Assembly: GCF_018383585.1 (NCBI RefSeq)
Contig: NZ_JAHAMK010000024.1
Coordinates: 1-64,000 of the forward strand
Length of the DNA stretch: 64,000 nucleotides
Source: Microvirga sp. 3-52
Lineage (GTDB): Bacteria > Pseudomonadota > Alphaproteobacteria > Rhizobiales > Beijerinckiaceae
Direction of reading: 5' to 3'
Below, piece by piece: positions 35,801 to 44,510 of the stretch. The position numbers and the translations under genes are program-made. Each line of letters starts with the position of its first letter. The stretch's first letter is position 1. The notes beneath the pieces are model-generated. The model saw only the letters and a program-made list of their open reading frames with translations, searched no databases and had not been told where the DNA came from.

Positions 35801-37061
35801 AGAGGATTTCGAACAGGTCCTGCGGCACTGGCCGATCCGCTGCCGGCCCGAACAGCGCCTGCCGGGCCTGGCGCGCGAGCATGCTCCCTGGTCGACCTGG
35901 CTCATCCTCGGCGGACGAGGGGCGGGCAAGACCCGCGCCGGCGCCGAGTGGGTGCGCGGCATCGCGCTCGGGGAGCCTGATTTCGCCCACGGCGCCTCAC
36001 GGCGCATCGCGCTGATCGGCGAGACCTTTGCGGATGCGCGCAACGTGATGGTGGAGGGGCCGGCCGGCCTTCTCGCCATCCATGCGCGCCACGAGCGGCC
36101 CGTGTGGTCGCCGTCGTTGCGCAGGCTCGAATGGGCGAACGGCGCGGTCGCGCACGTGTTCTCGGCCGAGGATCCCGATTCCCTGCGCGGGCCGCAATTC
36201 GAGGCCGCGTGGGCGGACGAGCTCGCCAAGTGGAAGCACGTGGAGGAGACCTGGGACATGCTGCAGTTCGGCCTTCGCCTCGGGGCGCATCCGCGCCAGA
36301 TGGTGACGACGACGCCGCGCCCGATCCCGCTCATCAAGCGCTTCCTCGCCGACCCATCGGTGGCGGTATCGCGGGTCAGGACCTCCGACAATGCGGAGAA
36401 CCTGGCGCCCGCCTTTCTCGACACCGTCATGGGCCGCTATGCGGGCACGCGTCTCGGCCGGCAGGAGCTTGAAGGCGACATCATCGAGGACCGTCCCGAT
36501 TCCCTCTGGACCCGCGACGTCATCGAAGAAAACCGCGTTTCTGCCGCGCCGCCGCTCTTGCGGATCGTCGTCGCGGTCGATCCCCCGGCCTCGTCGTCGA
36601 AACGCGCCGATGCCTGCGGGATCGTTGCCGCCGGCGTGGACGACAACGGCCTTTCCTGTGTGCTGGAGGATGCGACGGCCTCGAACCTGAAGCCGCCGGA
36701 ATGGGCCGCGAAGGCCGTGGCGCTCTATCGGCGGCTCGAGGCCGACGCGCTCGTCGTCGAGACGAACCAGGGCGGCGAGATGGCGACCGGCGTGATCCGC
36801 GAGGTCGATCCGTCCGTGCCGGTCGTCGGCGTGCGCGCCACGCGGGGCAAGTATCTGCGCGCCGAGCCGGTCTCCGTGCTCTACGCGCAGAACCGCGTGC
36901 GCCACGTGGGCGCGCTGCCGGAGCTCGAGGACGAGCTGTGCGATTTCGGCCCCGGCGGCCTCACGTCGGGCCGCTCGCCCGACCGCCTGGACGCGCTCGT
37001 CTGGGCCCTGACCGAGCTGATGCTGCGGGAGAGACGCGAGCCGCGGGTGCGGGTGCTGTGA
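35745..37061 (+). CDS. GTA large terminase (gp2)
   Basis: This is an ATP-driven DNA packaging motor with nuclease activity, about 438 aa. The start is uncertain: no ATG or GTG is near, and the TTG at 35745 is a guess. Walker A is GGRGAGKTRAGAEW and the Walker B-like segment is AAWADELAKW. The motor coupling motif VTTTPRP follows. The C-terminal RNase H-like nuclease begins RIVVAVDPPAS and includes VVETNQGGEM. It matches the DNA-packaging protein of Rhodobacter-type GTAs, which package random host DNA. No frameshift is seen. Confidence 0.93.
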   Translation: MTGLSRKRRLADATASWCEEDFEQVLRHWPIRCRPEQRLPGLAREHAPWSTWLILGGRGAGKTRAGAEWVRGIALGEPDFAHGASRRIALIGETFADARNVMVEGPAGLLAIHARHERPVWSPSLRRLEWANGAVAHVFSAEDPDSLRGPQFEAAWADELAKWKHVEETWDMLQFGLRLGAHPRQMVTTTPRPIPLIKRFLADPSVAVSRVRTSDNAENLAPAFLDTVMGRYAGTRLGRQELEGDIIEDRPDSLWTRDVIEENRVSAAPPLLRIVVAVDPPASSSKRADACGIVAAGVDDNGLSCVLEDATASNLKPPEWAAKAVALYRRLEADALVVETNQGGEMATGVIREVDPSVPVVGVRATRGKYLRAEPVSVLYAQNRVRHVGALPELEDELCDFGPGGLTSGRSPDRLDALVWALTELMLRERREPRVRVL

Positions 37062-37085
37062 GGGCGACGACGCATGCAACCTCCA

Positions 37086-37170
37086 TGTCGTCCTCGGCCC
37101 TGTGCCGGTGCTCCCGATTGTGTGGAACGCCGCGCCTCACGGGTCGGGATGGCGGAAGGCCGGCCATGAC
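37086..37170. repeat. REP-like bipartite palindromic element (diverged)
   Basis: TCGGCCCTGTGCCGGTGCTCCCGAT and GTCGGGATGGCGGAAGGCCGGCCATGAC are the two arms, with several substitutions. It is the first of two copies in the 889-base gap between terminase and portal genes (37062-37950). The rest of that gap contains no gene I can support. Confidence 0.7.
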
Positions 37171-37793
37171 GGCAGAGGGTGTGACGAAAGTGGCTGCGGG
37201 CCGGGAGTGGCGAACGCGAAGGACACGACACATGCGAAGGCAAAAAACGCCCCAGCCGAAGTAAAGCGTTCACGCAGATCTCCAGCCGGGGCGCCGTGAC
37301 TCCCGTAGGGGCAAAGATGGGGTCACGCTTCATTAGCTAAGCGGCGGCGGACGATCCTCAACGCCTCCTGATGGAGTGAGTCTTTTGGATGCGCCCGTCT
37401 CGAAAGGATCAATCCCATGCCGCGCACGGGTGCCCGAAAGTGGCAGCGTTCGGTGGCTGGAAGGCTGGGGCGGATGGCAGTCCATCCGTGCCGATCCGCC
37501 CCGCCATCTGCCTCGTGCCGTCCCGAATAGGAGGAAGGACGACAGAGCTCGAGAAACCTGATGGTCGCGCCAGCCGAGAGGGGGGACCAGCTCGGCTGGC
37601 GCGTGAATGTCGCCGGATGCCCCTGCAACACATCGAGATTACCCCACGACATGTGACCGTCCAATGACAACCCGGCAGGAATTGCCGCCTTCTTCATCAC
37701 CGGGTGCGGAAGTTGTCGCCATTCTGAATCAACGCAGGGCAGTGATGCATCCCTGGTGCGAAAGACACCATCGCGCCGTCATCACCTCCTCCG

Positions 37794-37877
37794 ACGTCAT
37801 CACCGGGCTTGTCCCAGTGATCCCGATCCGAAGGGCGCGCCGCTCCACAGCATCGAGATGGAGGCCGCCCATGACGC
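37794..37877. repeat. REP-like bipartite palindromic element
   Basis: ACGTCATCACCGGGCTTGTCCC..GTGATCCCGAT forms the left arm and ATCGAGATGGAGGCCGCCCATGAC a corrupted right arm. It is about 70 bases before the portal gene. Confidence 0.75.
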
Positions 37878-37950
37878 GAAATTTTCCAGGTCCCGCGTGC
37901 CTGGCACTCATTCACTCTTCACACCCCTGACCATGGGCAGGAGTTTACTT

Positions 37951-39123
37951 ATGCTCAACCGACTGACCCGCTGGCTTCAGGCGCCGCCCGAAGCCAAGGC
38001 TTCGCGCGCGCAGAGCGCCATTGCGCTCTATGTCGCCGGGCGCGCCGTGTGGACGCCGCGCGACTACGCGGCTTTGTCCCGCGAGGGATTCCAGAAGAAC
38101 GCCATCGTGCACCGCGCGGTGCGCCTGGTGAGCGAGGCGGCGGCGGCGCTGCCGCTGGTGCTCAAGAGCGGGGACCGGGAGCTGTCGGGGCATCCGCTTC
38201 TCGCCCTGCTCGCGCGGCCCAATGGGCGCGAGGGCGGGCAGCGCTTCCTGGAGAGCCTCTACGGCCATCTCATGGTGTCCGGCAACGCCTATGTGGAGGC
38301 GGTGAGTCTCGACGGCACGCCGCACGAACTCTACGCGTTGCGGCCCGACCGGATGCGTGTGGTTCCCGACGCCGACGGCTGGCCCGGCGCGTACGAGTAT
38401 TCCGTCGGCACGCAGAGCGTGCGCTTCGCCATCCACGACGACGACGCGCCGGCGCCGATCCTGCACCTCACGCTGTTTCACCCGGCGGACGATCATTACG
38501 GCCTCTCGCCCATGGAAGCGGCCGCGACCGCGCTCGACATCCACAACGCGGCGGGCGCCTGGAATAAGGCGCTGCTCGACAACGCGGCGCGGCCCTCCGG
38601 TGCGCTCGTCGTCGGTGGCGCGACCCTCACGGACGCGCAGTTCGACCGGCTCAAAGGCGAGCTCGAAGCCAATTATCAGGGTGCCGGCAATGCGGGCCGC
38701 CCGCTGCTTCTCGAAGGCGGCCTCGACTGGCGGCCGCTGTCCCTCTCGCCGAAGGACATGGACTTCGTCGAGGCCAAGGCCGCGGCCGCCAGGGAGATCG
38801 CGCTCGCCTTCGGCGTGCCGCCGCTGCTGCTCGGCCTTCCGGGCGACAGCACCCATGCCAATTACGCGGAGGCGAACCGCGCCTTCTACCGCCAGACGGT
38901 GATCCCGCTCGTGAAGCGCACGGCGGAATCGCTGTCGCATTGGCTGGCGCCGGCCTACGGCGAAACGCTGCGGCTCGAACCCGACCTCGACGCCATCGAG
39001 GCGCTCGCCGACGAGCGCGAGAGCCTGTGGCGGCGCGTCTCGGCGGCGGCGTTCCTGTCGGACGACGAGAAGCGCGAGGCGGTGGGATACGGGCGTGCCG
39101 CTGCGGGGAAGGGGCGCGCGTGA
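37951..39123 (+). CDS. GTA portal protein (gp3)
   Basis: This 390-aa HK97-type portal protein forms the dodecameric DNA channel of the head. The start at MLNRLTRWLQ (37951) follows GGCAGGAG; an ATG at 37933 is in frame. Typical segments are HRAVRLVSEAAAALPLVL, SLYGHLMVSGNAYVEAV, the FHPADDHYGLSPMEAAATALDIH motif and the late FGVPPLLLGLPGDSTHANYAEANRAFYRQTV. The length is normal for GTA portals and the frame is intact. Confidence 0.95.
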   Translation: MLNRLTRWLQAPPEAKASRAQSAIALYVAGRAVWTPRDYAALSREGFQKNAIVHRAVRLVSEAAAALPLVLKSGDRELSGHPLLALLARPNGREGGQRFLESLYGHLMVSGNAYVEAVSLDGTPHELYALRPDRMRVVPDADGWPGAYEYSVGTQSVRFAIHDDDAPAPILHLTLFHPADDHYGLSPMEAAATALDIHNAAGAWNKALLDNAARPSGALVVGGATLTDAQFDRLKGELEANYQGAGNAGRPLLLEGGLDWRPLSLSPKDMDFVEAKAAAAREIALAFGVPPLLLGLPGDSTHANYAEANRAFYRQTVIPLVKRTAESLSHWLAPAYGETLRLEPDLDAIEALADERESLWRRVSAAAFLSDDEKREAVGYGRAAAGKGRA

Positions 39124-39149
39124 AAGCCGTGGCCTTCCACTCCCCCTCC

Positions 39150-39243
39150 ATCGAGATCACCGGCCTTGTGCCGGTGATGACGAAGGATTGACGCGCCGCG
39201 CTCAACAGCATCGGGATGGCCGGGTCAAGCCCGGCCATGACGT
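39150..39243. repeat. REP-like element, arms in direct order
   Basis: ATCGAGATCACCGGCCTTGTGCCGGTGATGACG is followed after 29 bases by ATCGGGATGGCCGGGTCAAGCCCGGCCATGACG. Each arm is its own hairpin; here both have the same polarity, unlike most copies. It lies in the 295-base gap between the portal and gp3.5 genes. Confidence 0.85.
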
Positions 39244-39418
39244 GGAGAGGCGTTCCGGCACCGTGTTCCGATGACGATCGCGGATTCTCTCGCGCCGCCC
39301 GGCACGACGCCGGTCGAAACTCCGCACGCGGAAAGACACTCGGACCGAAAGCAGACCAAAACCACTTCACCCCCCACGCGCACCCATTCTCAACGGAGCC
39401 CTTACGCAGGAACAAATC

Positions 39419-39619
39419 ATGAACATGTTCGACCAGATCACCGAGGCCGTCATCCGGCGCGGGGATCTTGCCCATCTTGCCCTGTTCGTCTGGGCGAGCG
39501 GGGCGTCCGCTTTGCTTGCCATGACCTTGCGCGATCTGTTCGCGGCCAATCGCCGGTTCGACGCGTTCGTGCGCGAGCTGTCCCTCTTCAATCGCCGCCA
39601 TTCGGGAGATCTTCCATGA
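39419..39619 (+). CDS. GTA gp3.5-like small membrane protein
   Basis: This 66-aa protein has one hydrophobic segment (about 20-38: LALFVWASGASALLAM) and a basic amphipathic tail (LRDLFAANRRFDAFVREL). Its place between portal and prohead protease matches the small gene g3.5 of the Rhodobacter GTA. An ATGA overlap with the next small gene shows translational coupling. Function unknown. Confidence 0.7.
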   Translation: MNMFDQITEAVIRRGDLAHLALFVWASGASALLAMTLRDLFAANRRFDAFVRELSLFNRRHSGDLP

Positions 39620-39765
39620 CACGCCCTCTTGCTCGAACGCCGCGCAGGCCGAAGGCCACGCGCGACGGACAGAGCCGCGCCACGCTCGTGTTCCGCGACT
39701 TCGTGCGCCAGCTCGAGAAGCTCGACGCCAAACCAAGAACGGCAGCCCGCGGGGCGGCGCGATGA
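39616..39765 (+). CDS. Small basic protein in the GTA head operon
   Basis: This 49-aa protein starts at the ATGA overlap 39616-39619 and ends in another ATGA overlap with the protease gene (39762-39765). It is strongly basic (MTRPLARTPRRPKATRDGQSR) with an amphipathic helix LVFRDFVRQLEKL. The double overlap is good evidence that it is translated. No family is recognised. Confidence 0.6.
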   Translation: MTRPLARTPRRPKATRDGQSRATLVFRDFVRQLEKLDAKPRTAARGAAR

Positions 39766-40298
39766 AGCCCGGCATCGCCACCATCCACGAGCGGAAGTTT
39801 CTCGCCGAGCCGCTGAAAGCCGTCGACGGGGACGGCGTGTTCGAGGGCTATGCGAGCCTGTTCGGCGAGGCCGATCTCGGCAAGGACGTGGTCATGCCGG
39901 GGGCGTTCTCGGACACCTTGAGAAAACGCGGCGCCACGGATGTGCGGCTGCTCTGGCAGCACGATCCGGGCCAGCCCATCGGGCGCTGGCTCCTCATCGA
40001 GGAGGACCGGCGCGGCCTGCGCGTGCGCGGCAAGCTCAACCTCGCCGTGGAGCGGGCGCGGGAGATCCACGCCCTCATGCGCGAGGGGGCCGTCGACGGG
40101 CTTTCCATCGGCTTTCGCGTCGAGCGCGCCCGCGCCGAGCGGCCCACCGGCCTGCGCCGGCTGGAGAAGCTCGACCTGTGGGAGATCTCCGTCGTGACCT
40201 TCCCGATGCTGCCCGACGCGCGGGTCGCAACCGTGAAGGCCACGGGGCCGGAGCTCGCCGCCAGCATCCGCAAGGCGACGGTGCGATTATTGTCCTGA
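39762..40298 (+). CDS. GTA prohead protease (gp4, HK97 U35 family)
   Basis: This 178-aa serine protease matures the capsid. The catalytic His is H67 (LLWQHDPGQPIG) and the Ser is S115 (VDGLSIGFRV). The LDLWEISVVTFPMLPDA motif near 145-160 is characteristic. FEGYASLFGEADLGKDVVMPGAF marks the N-terminal region. The frame is intact and coupled to the small gene upstream by ATGA. Confidence 0.95.
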   Translation: MKPGIATIHERKFLAEPLKAVDGDGVFEGYASLFGEADLGKDVVMPGAFSDTLRKRGATDVRLLWQHDPGQPIGRWLLIEEDRRGLRVRGKLNLAVERAREIHALMREGAVDGLSIGFRVERARAERPTGLRRLEKLDLWEISVVTFPMLPDARVATVKATGPELAASIRKATVRLLS

Positions 40299-40405
40299 AC
40301 CTAGTCCGTGGGAGCGCGTTAGATGAACGCCCGCACGATTGCGGATACGGCGGGCCCTGTCCTGAGGGAGAGGTGTCTGTGTTCCGTTTGTCTCGGGAGG
40401 TTTTG

Positions 40406-40618
40406 ATGAAGAAGCTCGCTTTCGTCGCGCTCCTCGGCCTGGCGGCCGCAGCCTGCACCACCACGGAAGAACGGGTCGGCGGCGCGGCCGTCGGCGCGGG
40501 CGTCGGGGCGGTTGCAGGCCCGGTCGGCGCGGTGGCCGGCGGCGCCATCGGGGCTGCGACCGGACCGGCCGTGTCCGACACGGTGCAGTCCAATACGCGG
40601 CGCGCTCGCCGCCGCTAA
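40406..40618 (+). CDS. Glycine-zipper lipoprotein inserted between gp4 and gp5
   Basis: This 70-aa protein has a lipoprotein signal (MKKLAFVALLGLAAAAC, lipid Cys C17) preceded by a GGGAGG site. The mature part is almost all Gly/Ala/Val zipper (VGGAAVGAGVGAVAGPVG) with a basic end. It is probably an outer or inner membrane lipoprotein. No such gene belongs to the standard GTA gene set, so it is cargo or an insertion. A terminator follows before the capsid gene. Confidence 0.78.
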   Translation: MKKLAFVALLGLAAAACTTTEERVGGAAVGAGVGAVAGPVGAVAGGAIGAATGPAVSDTVQSNTRRARRR

Positions 40619-40670
40619 AGCGGCAAACGCTGCCTGTCATGAGCGCACCGTGCAGCGCCGTACTCTCCTT

Positions 40671-40760
40671 CGTCATCACCAGGCTTGTCCTGGTGATGAC
40701 GAACGATTGACGCGCCGCGCTCTTCCGATCGGGATGGCCCGGTCAATCCCGGCCATGACG
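40671..40760. repeat. REP-like element, arms in direct order
   Basis: CGTCATCACCAGGCTTGTCCTGGTGATGACG is a near-perfect hairpin. It is followed by GATCGGGATGGCCC...CGGCCATGACGG. It resembles the copy at 39150-39243 in layout, including the GATTGACGCGCCGCGCTC linker. Confidence 0.85.
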
Positions 40761-40807
40761 GGCGAGGGGCGTCCAGAGCTGCAATCCCGACGCGCAACAC
40801 CCTCAAG

Positions 40808-40857
40808 ATTTCCCCTCCCGGGGAAATAAACGGGCCCGCCTCCTGGCGGGCCTTTTT
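40808..40857 (+). terminator. Tandem hairpins with terminator directly before the capsid gene
   Basis: ATTTCCCC/GGGGAAAT (40808-40827) is followed by GGCCCGCC-TCCT-GGCGGGCC and TTTTT (40833-40857). The second is a textbook intrinsic terminator, ending 31 bases before the capsid ATG. Confidence 0.85.
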
Positions 40858-40888
40858 CGTGAAAACCTGTTTGAATCGATTGATTGAT

Positions 40889-42126
40889 ATGATCCCCATT
40901 GTAGACACCAAATCCGCTTCCGACGATGTCGCCTCGGCCTTCGAGGATTTCGCCCGTGCCTTCGAGGCGTTCAAGGACGCCAACGATACGCGCCTGTCCG
41001 AGATCGAGACGCGGCTTTCGGGCGACGTGGTGACGGACGAGAAGCTCACCCGCATCGACACCGCCCTTAACGACGCCAAGCGTCGCCTCGACCGTCTCGC
41101 CCTCGACCGCTCGCGTCCGCACCTGGGCAGCAGCGCGGATGCCGTGCGCGACCCGGCCCAGGCCGAACACAAGGCGGCGTTCCATTCCTATATCCGCTCC
41201 GGCGAGGCATCGGGCCTGAAGCGGCTCGAGGAGAAGGCTCTGTCCGCCGGCTCCGGCCCGGACGGCGGCTATCTCGTGCCCGACACGGTCGAGAGCGAGG
41301 TACTGCGCCGTCTCTCCGCGGTCTCGCCGATCCGCGCCATCTCGTCGGTGCGGGTGATTTCCGGCGGCCAGTACAAGCGCGCCTTCTCCACCGCCGGCCC
41401 GGCGACGGGCTGGGTCGGCGAGACGGCGGCCCGCCCCCAGACCGCGAGCCCGACGCTCTCCGAGATGAGCTTCCCGGCCATGGAGCTCTATGCCATGCCG
41501 GCCGCCACCCAGACCCTTCTCGATGACGCGGTGGTCGATATCGACCGCTGGATCGCCGAGGAGGTCGAGGCGGCTTTCGCCGAGCAGGAGAGCACCGCCT
41601 TCGTGACGGGCGACGGCGTCAACAAGCCGAAGGGATTTCTCTCGGCCGACACCGTCGAGGAGGAGGTCTGGGAATGGGGCAAGCTGGGCGTGGTACGCAC
41701 CGGCGGCGCGACCTTCCGGCCGACAATCCGTCCGACGTGCTGGTGGACCTGATCTATGCGCTGAAAAGCGGCTATCGGCAGAACGCCTCCTTCGTCATGA
41801 ACCGCAAGACGCAGAGTGCGATCCGCCGCTTCAAGGACGACAACGGCCAGTATCTCTGGGCGCCGCCCGCAAGCCTCGGCCAGACGGCCACCCTGATGGG
41901 CTTCCCCGTGGTCGAGGCCGAGGACATGCCGGACATCGCCGCGAATGCATGCGCACTCGCCTTCGACGATTTCAAGCGCGGTTACCTCATCGTCGACCGC
42001 GCCGGCATGCGCGTGCTGCGCGATCCGTATTCCGCGAAACCTTACGTGCTGTTCTACACCACCAAGCGCGTGGGCGGCGGCGTGCAGGATTATGCGGCAA
42101 TCAAGCTGCTGAAGTTTTCGGCTTGA
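40889..42126 (+). pseudogene. GTA major capsid protein (gp5), interrupted by a -1 frameshift
   Basis: This is the HK97-fold capsid protein. The first part, from ATG 40889, has a coiled-coil scaffold-like delta region (about 10-80) and the capsid fold beginning KALSAGSGPDGGYLVPDTVE. It includes GWVGETAARPQT and ALFAEQESTAFVTGDGVNKPKGFL-like segments. The frame then runs out with an unrelated tail to 41752. The continuation DLPADNPSDVLVDLIYALKSGYRQ is in the next frame back. Joining 40889-41710 to 41710-42126 restores 412 residues of typical length. No slippery heptamer is seen at the junction, so deletion of one base or a sequencing error is likely. Confidence 0.88.
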
Positions 42127-42180
42127 GAGGCTCGCTCATGGCGAGGCCATGGGGAGAGGCCACGGGACATCCCACTCGTC

Positions 42181-42272
42181 ACGTCATCACCGGCCTCGTG
42201 CCGGTGATCCCGATGCGAGAGGCGCGGCGCTTCACATCATCGGGATGGCCGGCACAGGGCCGGCCATGACGC
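42181..42272. repeat. REP-like bipartite palindromic element
   Basis: ACGTCATCACCGGCCTCGTGCC..GATCCCGAT and ATCGGGATGGCCGGCACAGG..GGCCATGACG form two hairpin arms of opposite polarity. Confidence 0.88.
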
Positions 42273-42298
42273 GGTGGGAACAGTTCCCGGCAGCCGTA

Positions 42299-42366
42299 GG
42301 CCGGGAAGGGGATCCACTCACACGCTCCCTTGCTTGAAGTCCCTCGCTGCGCTTCGGCGGGGAATG
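42299..42366. repeat. Second-type palindromic repeat, degenerate copy
   Basis: GGGAAGGGGATCCAC and CTCGCTGCGCTTCGGCGGGGAATGA recall the better preserved element at 49519-49614. Confidence 0.5.
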
Positions 42367-42387
42367 AAAGGCGGCACGGTGATGGCC

Positions 42388-43185
42388 TCAATTGCCCGTC
42401 CATGCGCCGTTCATGGCCGCGAGGCCGCGCATGGTCGAGGCGATCCAGCCGAGATGCTCGACGATCGGAGTGACGGCCGTGAGGCCGCCGCAGGCGCTCG
42501 GCTGACGGCTGCGCAAGGGGCCGCTCGACCAGCTCGTGATGCCGTAGAGCAGATAGCCCGATTGGGTGGCGGCCAGGATCGGCCCGCCGGAATCGCCCCG
42601 GCAGGCGCCGGCTCCCGCCGTCTCGGCGAGCCGGTTTCGATCGACGACGATCAGGACACGGTTCGACACCTCGATGGGGCCCAGCGATACCAGGTTGGTC
42701 TGTCGAAGCGTCCGGGCCGTGCGCCTCGCCCGCTCCGACAGCACGCCGAAGCCTGCGATCGTCACGCCGTCGCCCACGTCGATCCGACCGGCCGCAGCCG
42801 GATCGAGGGCCAGAAAGTCGGGGCCGAGCGGTCGATCGAGCTTGACAAGGGCGAGATCGATTCCGGGCTGGGTGCGCGGCGTCGTGCCGGGCACGAAGGT
42901 GGGATGGATAGAAAGCGCGGCGACGTTGAAGCGCTGCTGCCTGAAGGCGCGGTTGAGGGCGGTGACCCGGTAGGCCGCCCGGTCCGTCATGCAATGGGCG
43001 GCGGTGAGCACGAGATCGGGGGCGACCACCACACCGGAGCAGAGTTCGCCGGTGGAGCTCTCGATGGACACCACGGACCGGCGCAGCCCGTTCGGATCGC
43101 GCGAGGTGGCGCCTTGCAGGATGGCCCACGCGGGAGTGGCAACAAGGGTGAAGACGGCAAGAGCAAGGGTTGGCAGCGCGCGCAT
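42388..43185 (-). CDS. Secreted trypsin-like serine protease (S1 family), first of two
   Basis: This 265-aa protein has a Sec signal peptide cleaved after PAWA (residue 21). The chymotrypsin triad is complete: H64 (LTAAHC), D110 (GIDLALVKL) and S199 (CRGDSGGP). Cys pairs near the His and Ser fit standard disulfides. The mature end begins ILQG, close to the IVGG that activates trypsins, so signal cleavage might activate it directly. It lies antisense to the GTA genes, between the capsid gene and gp6, and is not part of any GTA gene set I know. Confidence 0.93.
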   Translation of the reverse strand: MRALPTLALAVFTLVATPAWAILQGATSRDPNGLRRSVVSIESSTGELCSGVVVAPDLVLTAAHCMTDRAAYRVTALNRAFRQQRFNVAALSIHPTFVPGTTPRTQPGIDLALVKLDRPLGPDFLALDPAAAGRIDVGDGVTIAGFGVLSERARRTARTLRQTNLVSLGPIEVSNRVLIVVDRNRLAETAGAGACRGDSGGPILAATQSGYLLYGITSWSSGPLRSRQPSACGGLTAVTPIVEHLGWIASTMRGLAAMNGAWTGN

Positions 43186-43368
43186 GGAATGATGATGCCG
43201 TGTGGGGGAGGGATTTTTTAAGGCAAGGACTTGGCCGTCAGGATAGTTCCGTTCCCTTATGGATATCTAGAGCGTTGGACGTGAAAATGCCCTTCGCTGT
43301 TCGCGCCCGTGGCAGATTCGGAATTGCGTTCGGCTCATCATCGTCCACAGGCGGCATCCCATCCGCCT

Positions 43369-43504
43369 CGTCATGACCGGCCTCGTGCCGGCCGAGAACG
43401 AAACCCACCACGTCATGGCCGGCCTTGTGCCGGCCATCTCGACCCGTGGAGGCGCGGCGGGTCAATCCATCGGGATCACCGGGACGAGCCCGGTGATGAC
43501 GTCG
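43369..43504. repeat. REP-like half copy plus full copy
   Basis: A single arm (CGTCATGACCGGCCTCGTGCCGGCC, 43369-43394) is followed by a full bipartite copy (43410-43504) with arms CGTCATGGCCGGCCTTGTGCC and GATCACCGGGACGAGCCC..GATGACG. Confidence 0.88.
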
Positions 43505-43586
43505 GAGGGTACGAAGGCCGGGGATGACCGGGCGGGAACGGTGATGACGCGGTGGCGAAGGACACGGTCCTGGGTCACACCCTCTG

Positions 43587-43676
43587 CTGTCATGGCCGGG
43601 CTTGACCCGGCCATCCCGATGTGAAGAGCGCCGTACTTCTCCTAACCGGGATCACCGGGACAAGCCCGGTGATGAC
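43587..43676. repeat. REP-like bipartite palindromic element
   Basis: TGTCATGGCCGGGCTTGACCC..CATCCCGAT and CCGGGATCACCGGGACAAGCCC..GATGACG are the arms. Together with the copies at 43369-43504 it fills the 560-base gap between the two protease genes (43186-43745), where no gene is seen. A 14-base GATGACGAGGGAGA motif is repeated just after it. Confidence 0.88.
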
Positions 43677-43745
43677 GAGGGAGAGAATGATGACGAGGGA
43701 GAGGATCATGTCGGTCATCATCGATCGCAGCGCATCGCGGATGCT

Positions 43746-44486
43746 CTAATCGGCGCTCCACGATGCGGCGCGATTCCAGCCTTTCAGGATCCGGTCGATC
43801 CATGCGCGCTGAGGGCCGACGAGGATGCCCTGGGTCACGCCTCCGCAGCTTCTGCCTTTCTCCGGCGACGACCAACTCGTGATGGCCGCGACGGTCGTTC
43901 CGGACATCATCGGCCCGCCGGAATCGCCCTGGCACGCACTCGCCGTGCCGGACCCTTCGGCCCAGAGCAGAATGCGGCTGGGGCCATAGGGCTCAACCGC
44001 CGTCAGGGATGCGGTGCGGAAGGTGCCGGAGGTCTTGGCGTCGCCCTCGCGGGACAACCCATAGCCGCCGACGAGTACAGGATCGTTCTCCGCGACTTTC
44101 GCCGTGGTGAGCGTCGCCCGCTCGAAGCGGGCGGGCAGGGACTCGGGGATGCGCAGCAGGGCGAGATCGACGGAGCGCTGCCGCGTCTCGATGGCTTTGG
44201 CGTTGTAGCCGGGATGCACCGCCTTCGCGGCGGGCGCGATCAGCACCGGCTCGCCGGTCTCGTCACGAAAATGCACCCGATGCTCGGCGGCGCCCGTCAC
44301 GCAATGGGCGGCGGTGAGCACCACGTCGCGCGCCAGCACCACGGCGCTGCAGACGCCGCCGCTCGAACTCAGGACCATCACGCTCCGGCGGGCCAGGGGA
44401 CCTTCGTCCTCGGCGCCGCCGACGATGGCATTCGCCTGCGTCGCCATCAGCGGCAGGGCAAGACAGAGCATAACCAGACGTTGCAT
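43746..44486 (-). CDS. Secreted trypsin-like serine protease (S1 family), second of two
   Basis: This 246-aa protein has a signal peptide ending TQANA (residue 20). It leaves a mature N-terminus IVGG, exactly the neo-N-terminus of active trypsin, so removal of the signal should yield active enzyme. The triad is H61 (LTAAHC), D107 (SVDLALLRI) and S189 (CQGDSGGP). It shares order, size and motif positions with the protease gene 560 bases away, which suggests an old duplication. It ends up divergent from gp6, 24 bases apart. Confidence 0.93.
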   Translation of the reverse strand: MQRLVMLCLALPLMATQANAIVGGAEDEGPLARRSVMVLSSSGGVCSAVVLARDVVLTAAHCVTGAAEHRVHFRDETGEPVLIAPAAKAVHPGYNAKAIETRQRSVDLALLRIPESLPARFERATLTTAKVAENDPVLVGGYGLSREGDAKTSGTFRTASLTAVEPYGPSRILLWAEGSGTASACQGDSGGPMMSGTTVAAITSWSSPEKGRSCGGVTQGILVGPQRAWIDRILKGWNRAASWSAD

Positions 44487-44510
44487 GACTCATAAGGATT
44501 CCTGTTCAAG

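Noticed and set aside
37062-37950. A gene in the gap between terminase and portal
   Set aside because: Open frames there are short, lack ribosome sites and run through REP copies. No motif was found.
41690-41720. Programmed -1 frameshift in the capsid gene
   Set aside because: No slippery heptamer or downstream pseudoknot was seen at the junction, so recoding is less likely than a lost base. It is kept only as an alternative in the finding.
43400-43700. CRISPR array
   Set aside because: The repeats are palindromic REP-like units with variable linkers, not direct repeats with regular unique spacers, and no cas gene is present.
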